Assembly (NCBI RefSeq): GCF_000972785.3
Contig: NZ_CP011253.3
Coordinates: 4,092,001 to 4,156,000 of the forward strand
From: Pandoraea oxalativorans
GTDB lineage: Bacteria > Pseudomonadota > Gammaproteobacteria > Burkholderiales > Burkholderiaceae
DNA: 64,000 nt
Direction: 5' to 3'
Both the position numbers and the translations under genes were made by a program. The stretch's first letter is position 1; each line of letters opens with the position of its first letter. The notes beneath the pieces were generated by a model. It had not been told where the DNA came from. It did not search any database and saw only the letters and a program-made list of their open reading frames with translations. This document shows positions 25,648 through 35,574 of this stretch, one piece after another.

Positions 25648-28600
25648 TCAGTTTCCTTCCTTGGCGGGACCGGTGGTTGCGTCCGGGTCCTCATGACGCG
25701 CTTCCGGATGTTCCACCGTGTCCAGATCCTCATGGGCGAAGCGCTTGCGCACCAGCACGAAGAAGACCGGCACGTAGTAGATCGCGAGGAACGTCGCGGC
25801 CAGCATACCGCCGATCACGCCGGTACCGATGGCGTGCTGCGACGCCGAGCCGGCACCGTTGGAGATCGCCAGCGGCAGCACACCGAGAATGAACGCCATC
25901 GACGTCATCAGAATCGGTCGCAGACGCAGTCGCACGGCTTCCATCGTCGCTTCCATCAGCGTGCGGCCCTGCTCCTGCAGATCCTTGGCGAATTCCACGA
26001 TCAGAATCGCGTTCTTCGCCGACAGACCCACGGTGGTGAGCAGACCCACCTGGAAGTACACGTCGTTGGACAACCCGCGCAACGTAGCGGCCAACAGTGC
26101 CCCCAACACGCCCAGCGGCACCACCAGAATCACCGAGAACGGGATCGACCAGCTTTCGTACAACGCGGCCAGACACAAGAACACGATCAGGATGGAGATC
26201 GCATACAGCGCCGGTGCCTGCGAGCCCGAAATACGCTCTTCGAACGACAGACCCGTCCACTCCAGACCGATACCCGGCGGGAGTTGCTTCGCGATTTCTT
26301 CCACTGCCTTCATCGCGTCGCCCGACGACTTGCCCGGTGCCGGCATACCCTGAATTTCCACGGCAGGCACACCGTTGTAGCGTTCCAGACGCGGCGAGCC
26401 ATACGTCCACTTGCCCGTGGCGAAGGCGGAGAACGGCACCATCGTCCCGCTGCTGTTACGCACGAAGAGCTTGTTGATGTCCTGCGGCAGCATCCGGTCC
26501 TTCGGTTCCGCCATCACGTATACCTTCTTCACACGACCGCGGTCGATGAAGTCGTTCACGTACGACGAGCCCCACGATGCGGACAACGTCTGGTACACGT
26601 CGGCAATCGACAGACCCAGTGCAGCGGCCTTTTCTTCGTCGACGTCCACCTTGTACTGCGGCGTGTCGTCCAGACCGTTCGGGCGCATGTTCGCCAGATT
26701 GGGGTTCTTCGCCGCCATGCCCAGCATCTGATTACGGGCGGCCATCAGGGCGTCGTGACCCAGACCTGCACGATCCTGCAACTCGAAGTCGATACCGCCC
26801 GCGTTACCGAGTTCCGGCACCGACGGCGGGTTGATCGCGAAGATCATGGCGTCCTTCACGCTGGCGAACGCCTGGTAGGAACGCGCAATCACGGCCTGCA
26901 CCTTGAGGTCGGACGATTGACGGTCTTCCCACGGCTTCATCATCGTGAACGCCAGACCCACGTTCTGACCACGGCCGTTAAAGCCGAAGCCCGTCACCGT
27001 GAAGATCGAACGAACCGAGTCTTTTTCCTTCTCCAGGTAATGCTTCTCGACCTGCTTCATGACGTCGAGCGTACGCTCCTGCGTCGCACCCGGCGGCAAT
27101 TGCACGAGGTTGAAGAAGTAACCCTGGTCTTCGTCCGGCAAGAACGCCGTCGGCATGCGCACGAACAGGAAGCCGACGACCGCCACGATCACCACGTAGA
27201 CGATCACGAGCGGCGTGGTGCGCTTGAGCAAGCGCTCCACCTGCCCCTGATAGGCTTTCGAGCCACTGTCGAACTTGCGGTTGAACCAGCCGAAGAAGCC
27301 GCGCTTCTCGTGCACCTCACCCTTCTTGATCGGCTTGAGGATCGTTGCGCACATGGCCGGCGTGAGCACGATAGCCACGAGCACCGACAACGCCATGGCC
27401 GCCACGATGGTCAGCGAGAACTGACGATAGATGGCGCCGGTCGAGCCGCCGAAGAATGCCATCGGCACGAACACGGCCGAGAGCACGAGCGCCACGCCCA
27501 CCAGCGCGCCGACGATCTGATCCATCGCCTTCTTCGTCGCCTCTTTTGGACTCAGCCCCTCTTCTGCCATCACCCGCTCGACGTTTTCGACCACCACAAT
27601 GGCATCGTCGACGAGCAGACCGATGGCGAGCACGAGGCCGAACATCGACAGCGTGTTGATGGAGAAGCCTGCCGCACCCATGATGCCGAACGTACCGAGC
27701 AGCACCACCGGCACCGCAATCGTCGGGATGATCGTTGCCCGCAGGTTCTGCAGGAACAGATACATCACGAGGAACACGAGCACGATACCTTCGATCAGGG
27801 TCTTGATCACTTCCTCGATCGAGATCTTCACGAACGGCGTGGTGTCGTACGGGTAGTCGACCTTCATGCCCTGCGGGAAGTACGGTTCGAGTTCGGTGAC
27901 CGCCTGCTTGACGGCGGTGGCCGTCTGCAGCGCGTTCGCGCCGGTGGCCAGCGTAATCGCCAGACCGGCTGCGGGCTTGGCGTTGTAACGCGCCACGACC
28001 TGATACGACTCGCCACCCAGTTCAATACGCGCCACGTCACCCAGACGCACTTGCGAGCCGTCCTTGTTGACCTTGAGCAGAATCTTGCGGAACTGCTCCG
28101 GCGTTTGCAGGCGGCTTTGCGCCGTCACGGTCGCGTTAAGCTGCTGGCCCTTCACTGCAGGCGCGCCGCCCAGCTCACCGGCCGAGATCTGCACGTTCTG
28201 CGACTGAATCGCGTTCGAGACGTCGATGACGGTCAGGTTGTAACCGTTGAGCTTCTGCGGATCGACCCAGACACGCATGGCGTACTGCGAACCGAACAGC
28301 TGGACCTGACCCACACCGTTCACACGGCTGATCGGATCCTGCACGTTGGCTGCAATATAGTTCGCCAGGTCGATGTCGGTCATGGTGCCGTCATCGGAAT
28401 ACGCGCCGATCACCAGCAAGAAGTTCTTGGTCGCTTTCGCCACCTTGATACCCTGCTGTTGCACCTGCTGCGGCAGCAGCGGCGTGGCGAGTTGCAGCTT
28501 GTTCTGCACCTGCACCTGGGCGATGTCCGGGTTCGTGCCCTGAGCGAACGTCAGCGTGATCTGAGCGGTACCCGAGCCGTCGGACGTCGACGACATGTAC

Positions 28601-28827
28601 TCAAGGTGATCGATACCGTTCATCTGCTGCTCGATCACCTGCGTGACCGTATCCTGCACGGTCTGCGCCGAAGCGCCCGGATAGGTCGCGGTGATCTGCA
28701 CGGAGGGCGGTGCGATCGGCGGGTACTGCGAGACCGGCAGCTTCAGAATCGAAAGCGCACCGGCCAGCATGATGACAATGGCGATCACCCAAGCAAAGAT
28801 CGGGCGATCGATAAAAAACTTTGCCAT
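25648..28827 (-). CDS. RND multidrug efflux pump, HAE1 family (AcrB/MexB/BpeB type)
   Basis: An inner-membrane proton-drug antiporter of 1059 residues, the usual length. The N-terminus [20 protein letters not shown] is the family hallmark. The proton-relay Asp pair is in [17 protein letters not shown] near residue 408. Porter-domain repeats ([20 protein letters not shown] and [17 protein letters not shown]) and the second transmembrane block near 930-960 are intact. It lies 15 bases after the fusion-protein gene. The operon is divergent from an AcrR-type repressor with a recognisable operator. Confidence 0.97.
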   Translation of the reverse strand: MAKFFIDRPIFAWVIAIVIMLAGALSILKLPVSQYPPIAPPSVQITATYPGASAQTVQDTVTQVIEQQMNGIDHLEYMSSTSDGSGTAQITLTFAQGTNPDIAQVQVQNKLQLATPLLPQQVQQQGIKVAKATKNFLLVIGAYSDDGTMTDIDLANYIAANVQDPISRVNGVGQVQLFGSQYAMRVWVDPQKLNGYNLTVIDVSNAIQSQNVQISAGELGGAPAVKGQQLNATVTAQSRLQTPEQFRKILLKVNKDGSQVRLGDVARIELGGESYQVVARYNAKPAAGLAITLATGANALQTATAVKQAVTELEPYFPQGMKVDYPYDTTPFVKISIEEVIKTLIEGIVLVFLVMYLFLQNLRATIIPTIAVPVVLLGTFGIMGAAGFSINTLSMFGLVLAIGLLVDDAIVVVENVERVMAEEGLSPKEATKKAMDQIVGALVGVALVLSAVFVPMAFFGGSTGAIYRQFSLTIVAAMALSVLVAIVLTPAMCATILKPIKKGEVHEKRGFFGWFNRKFDSGSKAYQGQVERLLKRTTPLVIVYVVIVAVVGFLFVRMPTAFLPDEDQGYFFNLVQLPPGATQERTLDVMKQVEKHYLEKEKDSVRSIFTVTGFGFNGRGQNVGLAFTMMKPWEDRQSSDLKVQAVIARSYQAFASVKDAMIFAINPPSVPELGNAGGIDFELQDRAGLGHDALMAARNQMLGMAAKNPNLANMRPNGLDDTPQYKVDVDEEKAAALGLSIADVYQTLSASWGSSYVNDFIDRGRVKKVYVMAEPKDRMLPQDINKLFVRNSSGTMVPFSAFATGKWTYGSPRLERYNGVPAVEIQGMPAPGKSSGDAMKAVEEIAKQLPPGIGLEWTGLSFEERISGSQAPALYAISILIVFLCLAALYESWSIPFSVILVVPLGVLGALLAATLRGLSNDVYFQVGLLTTVGLSAKNAILIVEFAKDLQEQGRTLMEATMEAVRLRLRPILMTSMAFILGVLPLAISNGAGSASQHAIGTGVIGGMLAATFLAIYYVPVFFVLVRKRFAHEDLDTVEHPEARHEDPDATTGPAKEGN

Positions 28828-28842
28828 GAATAAGGCTCCGCG

Positions 28843-30084
28843 TTATTGGGCTTTGGCGCTCGAGGCGGCGTCGGCCTGAGAGGCGCCCGAAGCGCTGGCA
28901 GCGGCCGGTGCGCTCGCACCCGCCGGCTGTTGCGCCTGAGCACCCGGTAACTGCGCCGGCACTGCCTTCGCAGGCGAACCGGGGCGCGCCTTCTGAAGAC
29001 CGGACACGATCACCTGATCGCCTGCGGCGAGACCCGAACTCACCAGCCACTTGTCGCCGATCGCACGGTCGGTCACGAGCTGACGCAGTTCGATCTTGCC
29101 TTCCTTGTTCACGATGAGTGCCGTCGGCTGACCCTTCTGGTCACGCGTCACGCCTTGTTGCGGCACCAGCAGACCGCCTTCCTTCACGCCTTCCTGGAGC
29201 TTGGCGTGCACGAACATGCCGGGCAGCAACTCGCGGTTCGGGTTCGGGAAGATGGCGCGAACGGTCACCGAGCCGGTCGTCTGGTCGACGGTGATGTCCG
29301 AGAACTGCAGCTTGCCTTCGAGCGGGTACTTCGTGCCGTCTTCCAGCGTCAGTTCGACCTTGGCAGCGTTCTTGCCGGCGCTTTGCAGCTTGCCGTCGGC
29401 CAGCGCGCGGCGCAGACGCAGGCCGTCGGCGGCCGATTGCGTCACGTCCACGTACATCGGATCGATCTGCTGCACGGTCGTCATGAGCGTGGCGGCGCCC
29501 GACTGCACGTAAGCGCCTTCGGTCACTTGCGACAGACCGGTGCGGCCCGAGATCGGGGCCGGCACGTCGGTGTAGCCGAGGTTGATCTTCGCCGTATCGA
29601 CGGCCGCCTTGCCGGCCTGCACATCGGCGTCGGCCTGCAGTGCAGCGGCGACCGCGTTGTCGTAATCCTGCTTCGACACGGCTTCGACGGCGACCAGTTG
29701 CTTGTAGCGATCGGCCAGCAGCTTGGTCGACGCCTGATTCGCCACGGCCTTCGCGAGCGTTGCCTTGGCATTCTCGAAAGCGGCCTGATACGTTGCCGGA
29801 TCGATGTTGTACAGACGCTGGCCAGCCTTGACGTCACCGCCCTCGGTGAAATCGCGCTTGAGCACGATGCCGTCGACGCGCGCACGCACGTCGGCGACGC
29901 GGTAGGGCGCGGTACGGCCTGGCAGGTCGGTCGTCAGCGTGACGCTCTGGGGTTGCAGTGTCACGACGCCGACTTCCGGCACCATGCCCTGCGGCTGCTG
30001 CGGCTTCTTGCCGCACGCGGCCAGGGTCAATACCGCGAGTGCGACGGCAGTGACCATCCCCAGTGAACTTCTCTTGACGTGCAT
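28843..30084 (-). CDS. RND efflux periplasmic adaptor (membrane fusion) lipoprotein
   Basis: The 413-residue product links pump and outer-membrane channel. A lipoprotein signal ends in LTLAACGKK (lipobox Cys near 23). LPGRTAPYRVADVRARVDGIV is the AcrA/MexA lipoyl-domain start. The hairpin region contains KLLADRYKQLVAVEAVSKQDYDNAVA and the second lipoyl half APISGRTGLSQVTEGAYVQ. The C-terminal tail is Ala/Gln/Pro-rich. ATG 30084 is used because it begins the signal peptide and has GGGGG upstream; the frame runs on to 30366 but that part is unlike any adaptor. First gene of the operon. Confidence 0.93.
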   Translation of the reverse strand: MHVKRSSLGMVTAVALAVLTLAACGKKPQQPQGMVPEVGVVTLQPQSVTLTTDLPGRTAPYRVADVRARVDGIVLKRDFTEGGDVKAGQRLYNIDPATYQAAFENAKATLAKAVANQASTKLLADRYKQLVAVEAVSKQDYDNAVAAALQADADVQAGKAAVDTAKINLGYTDVPAPISGRTGLSQVTEGAYVQSGAATLMTTVQQIDPMYVDVTQSAADGLRLRRALADGKLQSAGKNAAKVELTLEDGTKYPLEGKLQFSDITVDQTTGSVTVRAIFPNPNRELLPGMFVHAKLQEGVKEGGLLVPQQGVTRDQKGQPTALIVNKEGKIELRQLVTDRAIGDKWLVSSGLAAGDQVIVSGLQKARPGSPAKAVPAQLPGAQAQQPAGASAPAAASASGASQADAASSAKAQ

Positions 30085-30474
30085 ATACGCCCCCGATAAA
30101 TGGAATGCGGTCAGACAAAATGACGAATAACGTTGCGACGATTGCGACGGCGAAGGCCGGTCCGCAATCCCGTCGCACAAAAGCGGGCGGCAAATACCAA
30201 AAGGCCCGGGTGAGCGGGCCATCGGAGACAGGCCCGCCGGATGGGACGGGCGGGCCAACAGGACGTCCCCGGGCGCGACACAGGCCGCGCACGCTGGCAC
30301 TCGTGTGAGATCGTCGAACAGGCTCCGGGACATCAGGCGACCTTGACTCACGCACCTAACCCCCAATCAGGCGGCGCGGCTACATCAATTCGCTCTCTCC
30401 GGTCAGGGAGTTATCCCTTGGAGGAGGCAGCTTAAATGGTCCCTGTGCAATAGAGCAAGCGGCTGCTATTATAG

Positions 30475-30492
30475 ATACATTCATGAATGTAT
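30475..30492. promoter_or_regulatory. AcrR-like operator in the divergent efflux/repressor promoter
   Basis: ATACATTCATGAATGTAT is an 18-bp perfect palindrome extended by GTA on the right. The right part, TGAATGTATGTA, equals that of the E. coli AcrR operator as I recall it. It lies 82 bases before the repressor ATG and 391 before the adaptor ATG. The 489-base divergent gap (30085-30573) holds no supported gene; an AT-rich TATTATAGATAC stretch just left of the operator is a likely promoter element. Confidence 0.85.
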
Positions 30493-30573
30493 GTAAATCA
30501 TATTGCGTCGCACCATCGTGCGGCGCGGTTTACATGACATTTCACAAATTTCCGCTGCCCCTGTGACACGACG

Positions 30574-31230
30574 ATGGCCCGCAGAACGAAAGAAGAAGCG
30601 ATCGAGACCCGCAATCTGTTGCTGGACACCGCCGAGACGGTGTTCGCGCAGAAAGGCGTGTCGCGCACTTCGCTGGCCGACATCGCCGAAGCCGCCAGCC
30701 TTACGCGCGGCGCCATTTACTGGCACTTCAAGAACAAGATCGACCTCTTCAACGCCATGACGGATCGCATCCGTTTGCCGATGGAGCGCATGATCGACGA
30801 GGAATGCACCGAGCCGGAAGACGGCGACCCGATGCAGCGCATGCACGAGATCTGCAAGCTGGTGCTCAAGGAAACCGCACGCAACGAGCGCCGCCAACGC
30901 GTGCTGGACATTCTGTTCCACAAGTGTGAATGCACGAACGAAATGCTCTCGGTGCTGGAGCGTCAGCGCGAAGCCTGCGCAGACGGCAAGCAGCGCATCA
31001 CGCGCGACATGGAACGCGCCATCGAGCGCGGCCAGTTGCCAGCAGCACTCGACACGCGGCGTGCGGCGATCATGCTGCACGCGCTGGTCGTCGGCATGAT
31101 GTCGGACTGGCTCTTCCTGCCCGACTACGATCTCGGCGCAGAGTGCGACGCCGTGGTCGACGGTTTCTTCGACATGCTGCGCACCAGCCCGGCGATGTTG
31201 CGCCCGGGCGGTCAGACAGCGGCGGTCTGA
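30574..31230 (+). CDS. TetR/AcrR-family repressor of the RND efflux operon
   Basis: A 218-residue regulator with the N-terminal TetR HTH: MARRTKEEAIETRNLLLDTA, then SLADIAEAASLTRGAIYWHF near residues 33-52, which is nearly the AcrR/TtgR/MexZ-type consensus. The C-terminal AcrR ligand domain is recognisable (NERRQRVLDILFHKCE; MSDWLFLPDYDLG). Divergent transcription from the pump operon and the AcrR-like palindrome show it represses the pump, with derepression by bound drugs. It corresponds to BpeR/AmrR in Burkholderia. Confidence 0.94.
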   Translation: MARRTKEEAIETRNLLLDTAETVFAQKGVSRTSLADIAEAASLTRGAIYWHFKNKIDLFNAMTDRIRLPMERMIDEECTEPEDGDPMQRMHEICKLVLKETARNERRQRVLDILFHKCECTNEMLSVLERQREACADGKQRITRDMERAIERGQLPAALDTRRAAIMLHALVVGMMSDWLFLPDYDLGAECDAVVDGFFDMLRTSPAMLRPGGQTAAV

Positions 31231-31239
31231 GCTTTGACC

Positions 31240-31262
31240 CAGGGGCCCATTCGCGGCCCCTG
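31240..31262 (+). terminator. Hairpin after the efflux repressor gene
   Basis: CAGGGGCC (31240-31247) pairs with GGCCCCTG (31255-31262), loop of seven bases, ten bases after the repressor stop. The following CGATTTACTAC has only a short T run. Confidence 0.65.
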
Positions 31263-31398
31263 CGATTTACTACATATATTAATTAGCGGACGTCACGCCC
31301 AATTCTCGCGTTCGCCATGTCCGGCGAACGTGCACATTGTCCCGAATTCTCCGTTTCGCGACGCGGCATTGCCGCGCCCTGCGCCATTCGAGTGCCGT

Positions 31399-31459
31399 GA
31401 TATGGCATATCGCTGTACAGCGCCGCACCGTTATATATAATCTTACACAACGCGTTGTG
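31399..31459 (+). promoter_or_regulatory. modABC promoter region with three consecutive palindromes
   Basis: Three symmetric elements lie in 60 bases: GATATGGCATATC (31399-31411), CGCTGTACAGCG (31411-31422) and CACAACGCGTTGTG (31446-31459). Between the second and third is CGTTATATATAATC, which resembles a ModE half-site (CGTTATAT) and could also be a -10 region. No ORF is supported in 31263-31581. Molybdate-responsive control is expected for mod operons, but which palindrome matters is open. Confidence 0.5.
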
Positions 31460-31581
31460 CACCCCGCGCAGCCGAAGGTCCGGCCTCGCTGCCCGACCGT
31501 ATCCATAAGCCGACACCCGCTGCGCGCCGAACGCCGAGCCAGCCGAGTCTGCCTTGCCACCACACGCTGGAGACCACTTTC

Positions 31582-32403
31582 GTGAAAGCTGTCGCACCCC
31601 CTGTCACTGTTAGCCGCACGTCCCCGGCTTCGAATGCCACTGCCGCCATGCTGGGCCGCGTGCTCGGCGTTGCCGCCGTCGGCGCCAGTCTGTTGTTTGC
31701 CGACCACGCCGCCGCCCAGCAAGTGTTCGCCGCCGCCAGCATGAAAGACGCCCTCGACGATCTTTCCGCCGTCTACACCAGGCAGACGGGCAAGAAGCCG
31801 GTGCTCGTGTACGGCGCAAGCTCGACGCTCGCCCGCCAGATCGAGAAAGGTGCCCCCGCCGACGTCTTCATCTCGGCCGATCAGGACTGGATGGACTACG
31901 CGCAGAAGCACGACCTGATCGACACGAAGACCCGCACCAACCTGCTCGGCAACGACCTGGTGCTGATCGCGCCCGCCACGACCTCGGGTGACGTCGACCT
32001 CAAGTCGGGCGCGGATCTCGACGCCAAACTCGGCAATGGCAAGCTCGCGATGGGCGACCCCGCTCACGTCCCGGCTGGCCTCTATGGCAAGGCCGCGCTT
32101 GAGAAGCTCGGCATCTGGTCGAAGGTGCAGGGCAAGGTGGCCGCCGCCGACAACGTGCGCAACGCACTGCTGCTGGTCGCCCGCGGCGAAGCGCCGTACG
32201 GCATCGTCTACAAGACGGACGCCAACGCCGAGAAGCGCGTGCGCATCGCGGGGACCTTCCCCGCCGACAGCCATGCACCGATCGTCTACCCGGTGGCCGT
32301 GACGAAGCAGGCCAACCGCGCCGACGCCGATCCGTTCTTCAAATTCCTGCAAACGCCGACGGCACAGGCCACCTTCCAGCGTTTCGGCTTCAGCCGTCCT
32401 TAA
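31582..32403 (+). CDS. modA: molybdate ABC transporter, periplasmic binding protein ModA
   Basis: Binds molybdate or tungstate in the periplasm. The 273-residue product has a long signal sequence (core near residues 24-45, probable cleavage after AAA before QQVFAAASMKDALDDL). Anion-site segments are AASMKDAL, YGASSTLARQIEKGAPADVFISAD, GDPAHVPAG and NVRNALLLVARGEAPYGIVY, all diagnostic of ModA. First gene of modABC; modB starts six bases after the stop. Confidence 0.96.
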   Translation: MKAVAPPVTVSRTSPASNATAAMLGRVLGVAAVGASLLFADHAAAQQVFAAASMKDALDDLSAVYTRQTGKKPVLVYGASSTLARQIEKGAPADVFISADQDWMDYAQKHDLIDTKTRTNLLGNDLVLIAPATTSGDVDLKSGADLDAKLGNGKLAMGDPAHVPAGLYGKAALEKLGIWSKVQGKVAAADNVRNALLLVARGEAPYGIVYKTDANAEKRVRIAGTFPADSHAPIVYPVAVTKQANRADADPFFKFLQTPTAQATFQRFGFSRP

Positions 32404-32409
32404 TTCGGC

Positions 32410-33117
32410 ATGGTCGACATGGGCCTCACCACAGAAGAATGGGGCATCGTCGAGCTTAGCCTGCGCGTAGGTCTGTGGGGCACGCTTTGCAGCCTGCCCC
32501 TGGCCTACGCAGCCGCCTGGCTGCTCGCCCGCCGGAAATTCCCCGGCAAGGCGTTGCTCGATGCCATCCTGCATTTACCGCTCGTACTGCCACCGGTGGT
32601 CGTGGGCTTCGCGCTGCTCGTTCTGTTCGGTGCGCAGGGCGCGATCGGCAAGCTGCTGCGTGAGTGGTTCGACTTCACCTTCGCTTTTCGCTGGACGGGC
32701 GCTGCGCTTGCGGCCGGTGTGATGGGTTTTCCGCTGCTCGTACGCGCGATCCGGCAAGCGCTGGAATCGTCCGACACGAAGCTCGAGCAGGCCGCTCAGA
32801 CGCTCGGTGCGGGCCCCTGGCTCACCTTTCTCACCGTGACGCTGCCGCTCACCGCGACCGGCGTGCTGCACGGTTTCGTACTGGCCTTTGCGCGTGCTCT
32901 GGGCGAATTCGGCGCGACGATCACCTTCGTCTCGAACATTCCCGGACAGACGCAGACGCTGCCGCTGGCGATTTACACGGCCACACAAGTCCCTGACGGC
33001 GACGCGATGGTCTGGCGCATGTGCGCGATTTCGGTCGTACTGGCCGTCGCCACGCTCATCTTCTCCGAAGTGTCGATTCGCTTCGGCAATCGCAAGGCGA
33101 TGGGTCATGACGGTTGA
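32410..33117 (+). CDS. modB: molybdate ABC transporter, permease ModB
   Basis: An inner-membrane permease of 235 residues with five to six membrane segments. The ModB signatures are HLPLVLPPVVVGFALLVLFG, SDTKLEQAAQTLGAGPWLTF (EAA loop) and ARALGEFGATITFVSNIPGQ. ATG 32410 or ATG 32419 could be the start; neither has a strong ribosome binding site, which fits translation coupled to modA. Its 3' end overlaps modC by 11 bases. Confidence 0.95.
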   Translation: MVDMGLTTEEWGIVELSLRVGLWGTLCSLPLAYAAAWLLARRKFPGKALLDAILHLPLVLPPVVVGFALLVLFGAQGAIGKLLREWFDFTFAFRWTGAALAAGVMGFPLLVRAIRQALESSDTKLEQAAQTLGAGPWLTFLTVTLPLTATGVLHGFVLAFARALGEFGATITFVSNIPGQTQTLPLAIYTATQVPDGDAMVWRMCAISVVLAVATLIFSEVSIRFGNRKAMGHDG

Positions 33118-34213
33118 AGTTCGCCTCCAACACCGCTTCGGCAGCTTCGTACTCGACGCCGGGTTTGCGGCAGGCATGGGCGTGACCGCCCTGTTCGGTC
33201 CCTCCGGCAGCGGCAAGAGCACGGTGGTCAACGCCGTCTCCGGCCTGCTCAAACCCGACGCCGGGCGCATCGTCGTGGGCGATGACGTGCTCTTCGACAG
33301 CGCCGCCGGTATCGCACTGCCGACCTGGCGTCGCCGCATCGGCTACGTGTTTCAGGACGCACGTCTGCTGCCGCATTTCACCGTGCGCCAGAACCTGCTC
33401 TTTGGCCGCTGGTTGCGACGTCGCGATGTCGCTGCGGCAGGTAGCGGTGCAATCGCCCTCGAACACGTCGTCGAAGTGCTGAACCTCGGCCACTTGCTCG
33501 AGCGTCGTCCGGGCGCGCTCTCGGGCGGCGAGAAGCAGCGGGTGGGCATTGGCCGCGCGCTGCTGTCGTGCCCGCGCATGCTTCTCATGGACGAGCCACT
33601 GGCCTCGCTCGATCATGCCAGGCGTCTGGAGGTCCTCGACTATCTGAACCGCATTCGTCACGAACTGAAGCTGCCGGTGCTGTATGTCACGCACGCGCTG
33701 GACGAGGTCATGCGACTGGCCGATCAGGTGGTGCTGTTCAGGGAAGGACGCACGATTTCGCAGGGCGCACCTGCCGATGTGCTCAATCTGCATCGCGACG
33801 CCCTCGACGGCACGATCGATACTCCGGGCACGGTACTTGAGACGCGCATCGTCGCTCACGACGCGCAATACGGTCTGACGGAGCTTGCCGTGAATGGCAG
33901 CGACACGATCCGGTTGCGCGTTGCCCGCGCGGGTGGCGAGGCGGGAGACGCCTGCCGCATTCTCGTGCGCGAACGCGATGTGGCCGTCGCGACGTCCGCC
34001 CCTGTCGACACGAGCGTGCTTAACGTGCTTCGCGCACGCGTCTCAACGCTGCGCGACCTTGGCGACTCGGTCGAGGTCGGTGCCACGCTCTGCGGCGACG
34101 CTGCAAATACCGTGCTTCGCGCGCGCATCACACGCTTCTCTGCGGATCAACTGCAACTCGCGCCGGGACGTGACGTGTACCTGCTGATCAAATCGGTGGC
34201 GCTGACACGCTAG
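33107..34213 (+). CDS. modC: molybdate ABC transporter, ATP-binding protein ModC
   Basis: The ATPase of the molybdate importer, 368 residues. Walker A is GPSGSGKST near 33, the ABC signature ALSGGEKQRVGIGRALLS near 130, and Walker B MLLMDEPLASLD. The C-terminal third (from about residue 295) is a TOBE/Mop-like domain (LRARVSTLRDLGDSVEVGATL), as in ModC, which can bind molybdate and tune transport. ATG 33107 overlaps the modB 3' end by 11 bases. Confidence 0.96.
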   Translation: MTVEVRLQHRFGSFVLDAGFAAGMGVTALFGPSGSGKSTVVNAVSGLLKPDAGRIVVGDDVLFDSAAGIALPTWRRRIGYVFQDARLLPHFTVRQNLLFGRWLRRRDVAAAGSGAIALEHVVEVLNLGHLLERRPGALSGGEKQRVGIGRALLSCPRMLLMDEPLASLDHARRLEVLDYLNRIRHELKLPVLYVTHALDEVMRLADQVVLFREGRTISQGAPADVLNLHRDALDGTIDTPGTVLETRIVAHDAQYGLTELAVNGSDTIRLRVARAGGEAGDACRILVRERDVAVATSAPVDTSVLNVLRARVSTLRDLGDSVEVGATLCGDAANTVLRARITRFSADQLQLAPGRDVYLLIKSVALTR

Positions 34214-34250
34214 CGTTGCACTGGAAACGCGCTCGCGCCTCTTGAAAAAG

Positions 34251-34289
34251 GACAAGGCGTCGCAACGGAAACCGCTGCGACGCCTTGTC
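34251..34289. terminator. Bidirectional terminator between modC and the MxKDx protein gene
   Basis: GACAAGGCGTCGCA (34251-34264) pairs perfectly with 34276-34289. The plus strand continues GCTATTTTC and the minus strand CTTTTTC, so the hairpin can end both convergent transcripts. Confidence 0.88.
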
Positions 34290-34312
34290 GCTATTTTCGC
34301 TTTGGGAAGCGA

Positions 34313-34597
34313 TTACTTGCTCATCGCGTCGCCCTTGCCCATCGCATCGCCCTTCTTCATGGCGTCGCCCTTACCCATTGCGTCGCCCTTCTTCATGGCG
34401 TCGCCCTTGCCCATCGCGTCGCCCTTCTTCATGGCGTCACCCTTGCCCATTGCGTCGCCCTTGCTCATCGCGTCGTGCTTGGCCATGGCGTCTCCTTTGC
34501 CCATCGCGTCGCCCTTGCCCATGGCGTCCTGTGCAAATGCGGCACCCGTGCCAAGTGCCAGACCCATTGCGATCACTGCCAGATATCGTGTCTTCAT
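34313..34597 (-). CDS. secreted pentapeptide MxKDx/MxKGD-repeat protein
   Basis: A 94-residue protein: signal peptide MKTRYLAVIAMGLALGTGAAFA, then about 70 residues made only of six-residue repeats DAMGKG or DAMKKG, with AKH and SKG variants. It fits the MxKDx-repeat protein family of proteobacteria, whose function is not established. Periodic Met, Asp, Lys and one His could bind metal ions or form an extended charged structure. The repeat is also a nucleotide-level repeat (18-base units), so copy number may vary. Start at 34597 is set by the signal peptide. It is convergent with modC. Confidence 0.9.
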   Translation of the reverse strand: MKTRYLAVIAMGLALGTGAAFAQDAMGKGDAMGKGDAMAKHDAMSKGDAMGKGDAMKKGDAMGKGDAMKKGDAMGKGDAMKKGDAMGKGDAMSK

Positions 34598-34706
34598 TGC
34601 GTTTGCTCCAAGAGTGAGAAATTTCCAGTGAGACGTTTCCTGTCCGTCCCGTAAATCGTGCAGCGCTACGCAGCCGGGAAGCGAATCGAGCGTCCCGGCC
34701 ATCGCA

Positions 34707-35525
34707 TCAACTGCCGCCGAACCAGTTGTATCCCTGGTCCTCCCAATACCCGCCCGAGTACGTGTTCGTCACGTAGATCGCGCGAATGTGCTTGGGATTC
34801 TTGTAGCCGAGCTTGGTCGGAATGCGCAGCTTCATGGGGAAGCCGTACTTCCGCGGCAGCGTCTGGCCGTCGTAGGTAAGCGCCAGCAGCGTCTGCGGAT
34901 GCAACGCCGTGGGCATGTCGATGCTGGTGTAGTAGTCGTCCGCACACTTGAAGCCGACGTACTTCGCCGAGGTGTCCGCGCCGATGCGGCGCAGGAAGTC
35001 GGCGAACGTCACGCCGCCCCAGCGTCCAATAGCGCTCCACCCTTCCACGCACACGTGACGCGTGATCTGTTCGGCCGCGCGCGGCGCGGCGAAGTCGCGC
35101 AAGGCGTCGAGCCGCCACGGCGCTTTGTCGGCAATCAGACCGGACAACTCCAGCCGGTACTCGGCTTCGTCGACCACGGGCGCCTCGTCCATCGTGTAGA
35201 ACGCGTTGAACGGAAACGGACGCGTGATGGCCGAGGCCGGGAACGTCGGGGCCAGCACGCTCTTTCGGAACAGCGCAGCCTGCACGCGATCGTTCCAGCG
35301 CGAGATCCTGGTCAGCGCCGACTCCACGCTGGCGTTGTCGTCGAGCGAACAGCCGGAGAGCAGCGCGACGCCGCCGAGCGACAACGTCCGTGTGAGAAAC
35401 GCGCGGCGCGACGGCTCGGACACGCGACGTGCCATCGGCGCACGGGCTTCGTGAAGAATCGCCTCGCCGTCGCGCACGACCGGGGCGTCGGACATCAGGA
35501 TCGAGGACTTGCGTTCGTGCGTCAT
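34707..35525 (-). CDS. molybdopterin-dependent oxidoreductase (MsrP/sulfite-oxidase-like)
   Basis: A 272-residue exported Mo-cofactor protein. The N-terminus carries a Tat motif SRRAFLT near residue 39, followed by a hydrophobic stretch and a possible lipobox LLSGC. The molybdenum-ligand Cys is in RHVCVEGWSAIGRWGGVTF near residue 160. ADKAPWRLDAL, KYVGFKCADDYYTSIDM and PRKYGFPMKLRIPTKLGYK are sulfite-oxidase/MsrP-fold blocks. E. coli MsrP repairs periplasmic methionine sulfoxide with haem protein MsrQ; here the partner is the haem b protein encoded just upstream, so the substrate may differ. Confidence 0.88.
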   Translation of the reverse strand: MTHERKSSILMSDAPVVRDGEAILHEARAPMARRVSEPSRRAFLTRTLSLGGVALLSGCSLDDNASVESALTRISRWNDRVQAALFRKSVLAPTFPASAITRPFPFNAFYTMDEAPVVDEAEYRLELSGLIADKAPWRLDALRDFAAPRAAEQITRHVCVEGWSAIGRWGGVTFADFLRRIGADTSAKYVGFKCADDYYTSIDMPTALHPQTLLALTYDGQTLPRKYGFPMKLRIPTKLGYKNPKHIRAIYVTNTYSGGYWEDQGYNWFGGS

Positions 35526-35574
35526 GGCGGAGCTTCCTTGGTGTCGGCGTTCGATGAACAGGGGCAGCGCCCGC

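Noticed and set aside
24073..28833. Very long open frame (about 1586 codons) on the plus strand opposite the efflux genes
   Set aside because: It is antisense to the outer-membrane channel and pump genes, is rich in Arg and His, and shows no domain. High G+C leaves antisense frames open by chance.
34316..34540. Regular short repeats suggesting a CRISPR array
   Set aside because: Spacing is a strict 18 bases with no unique spacers, and the frame encodes a signal-peptide protein of MxKDx repeats.
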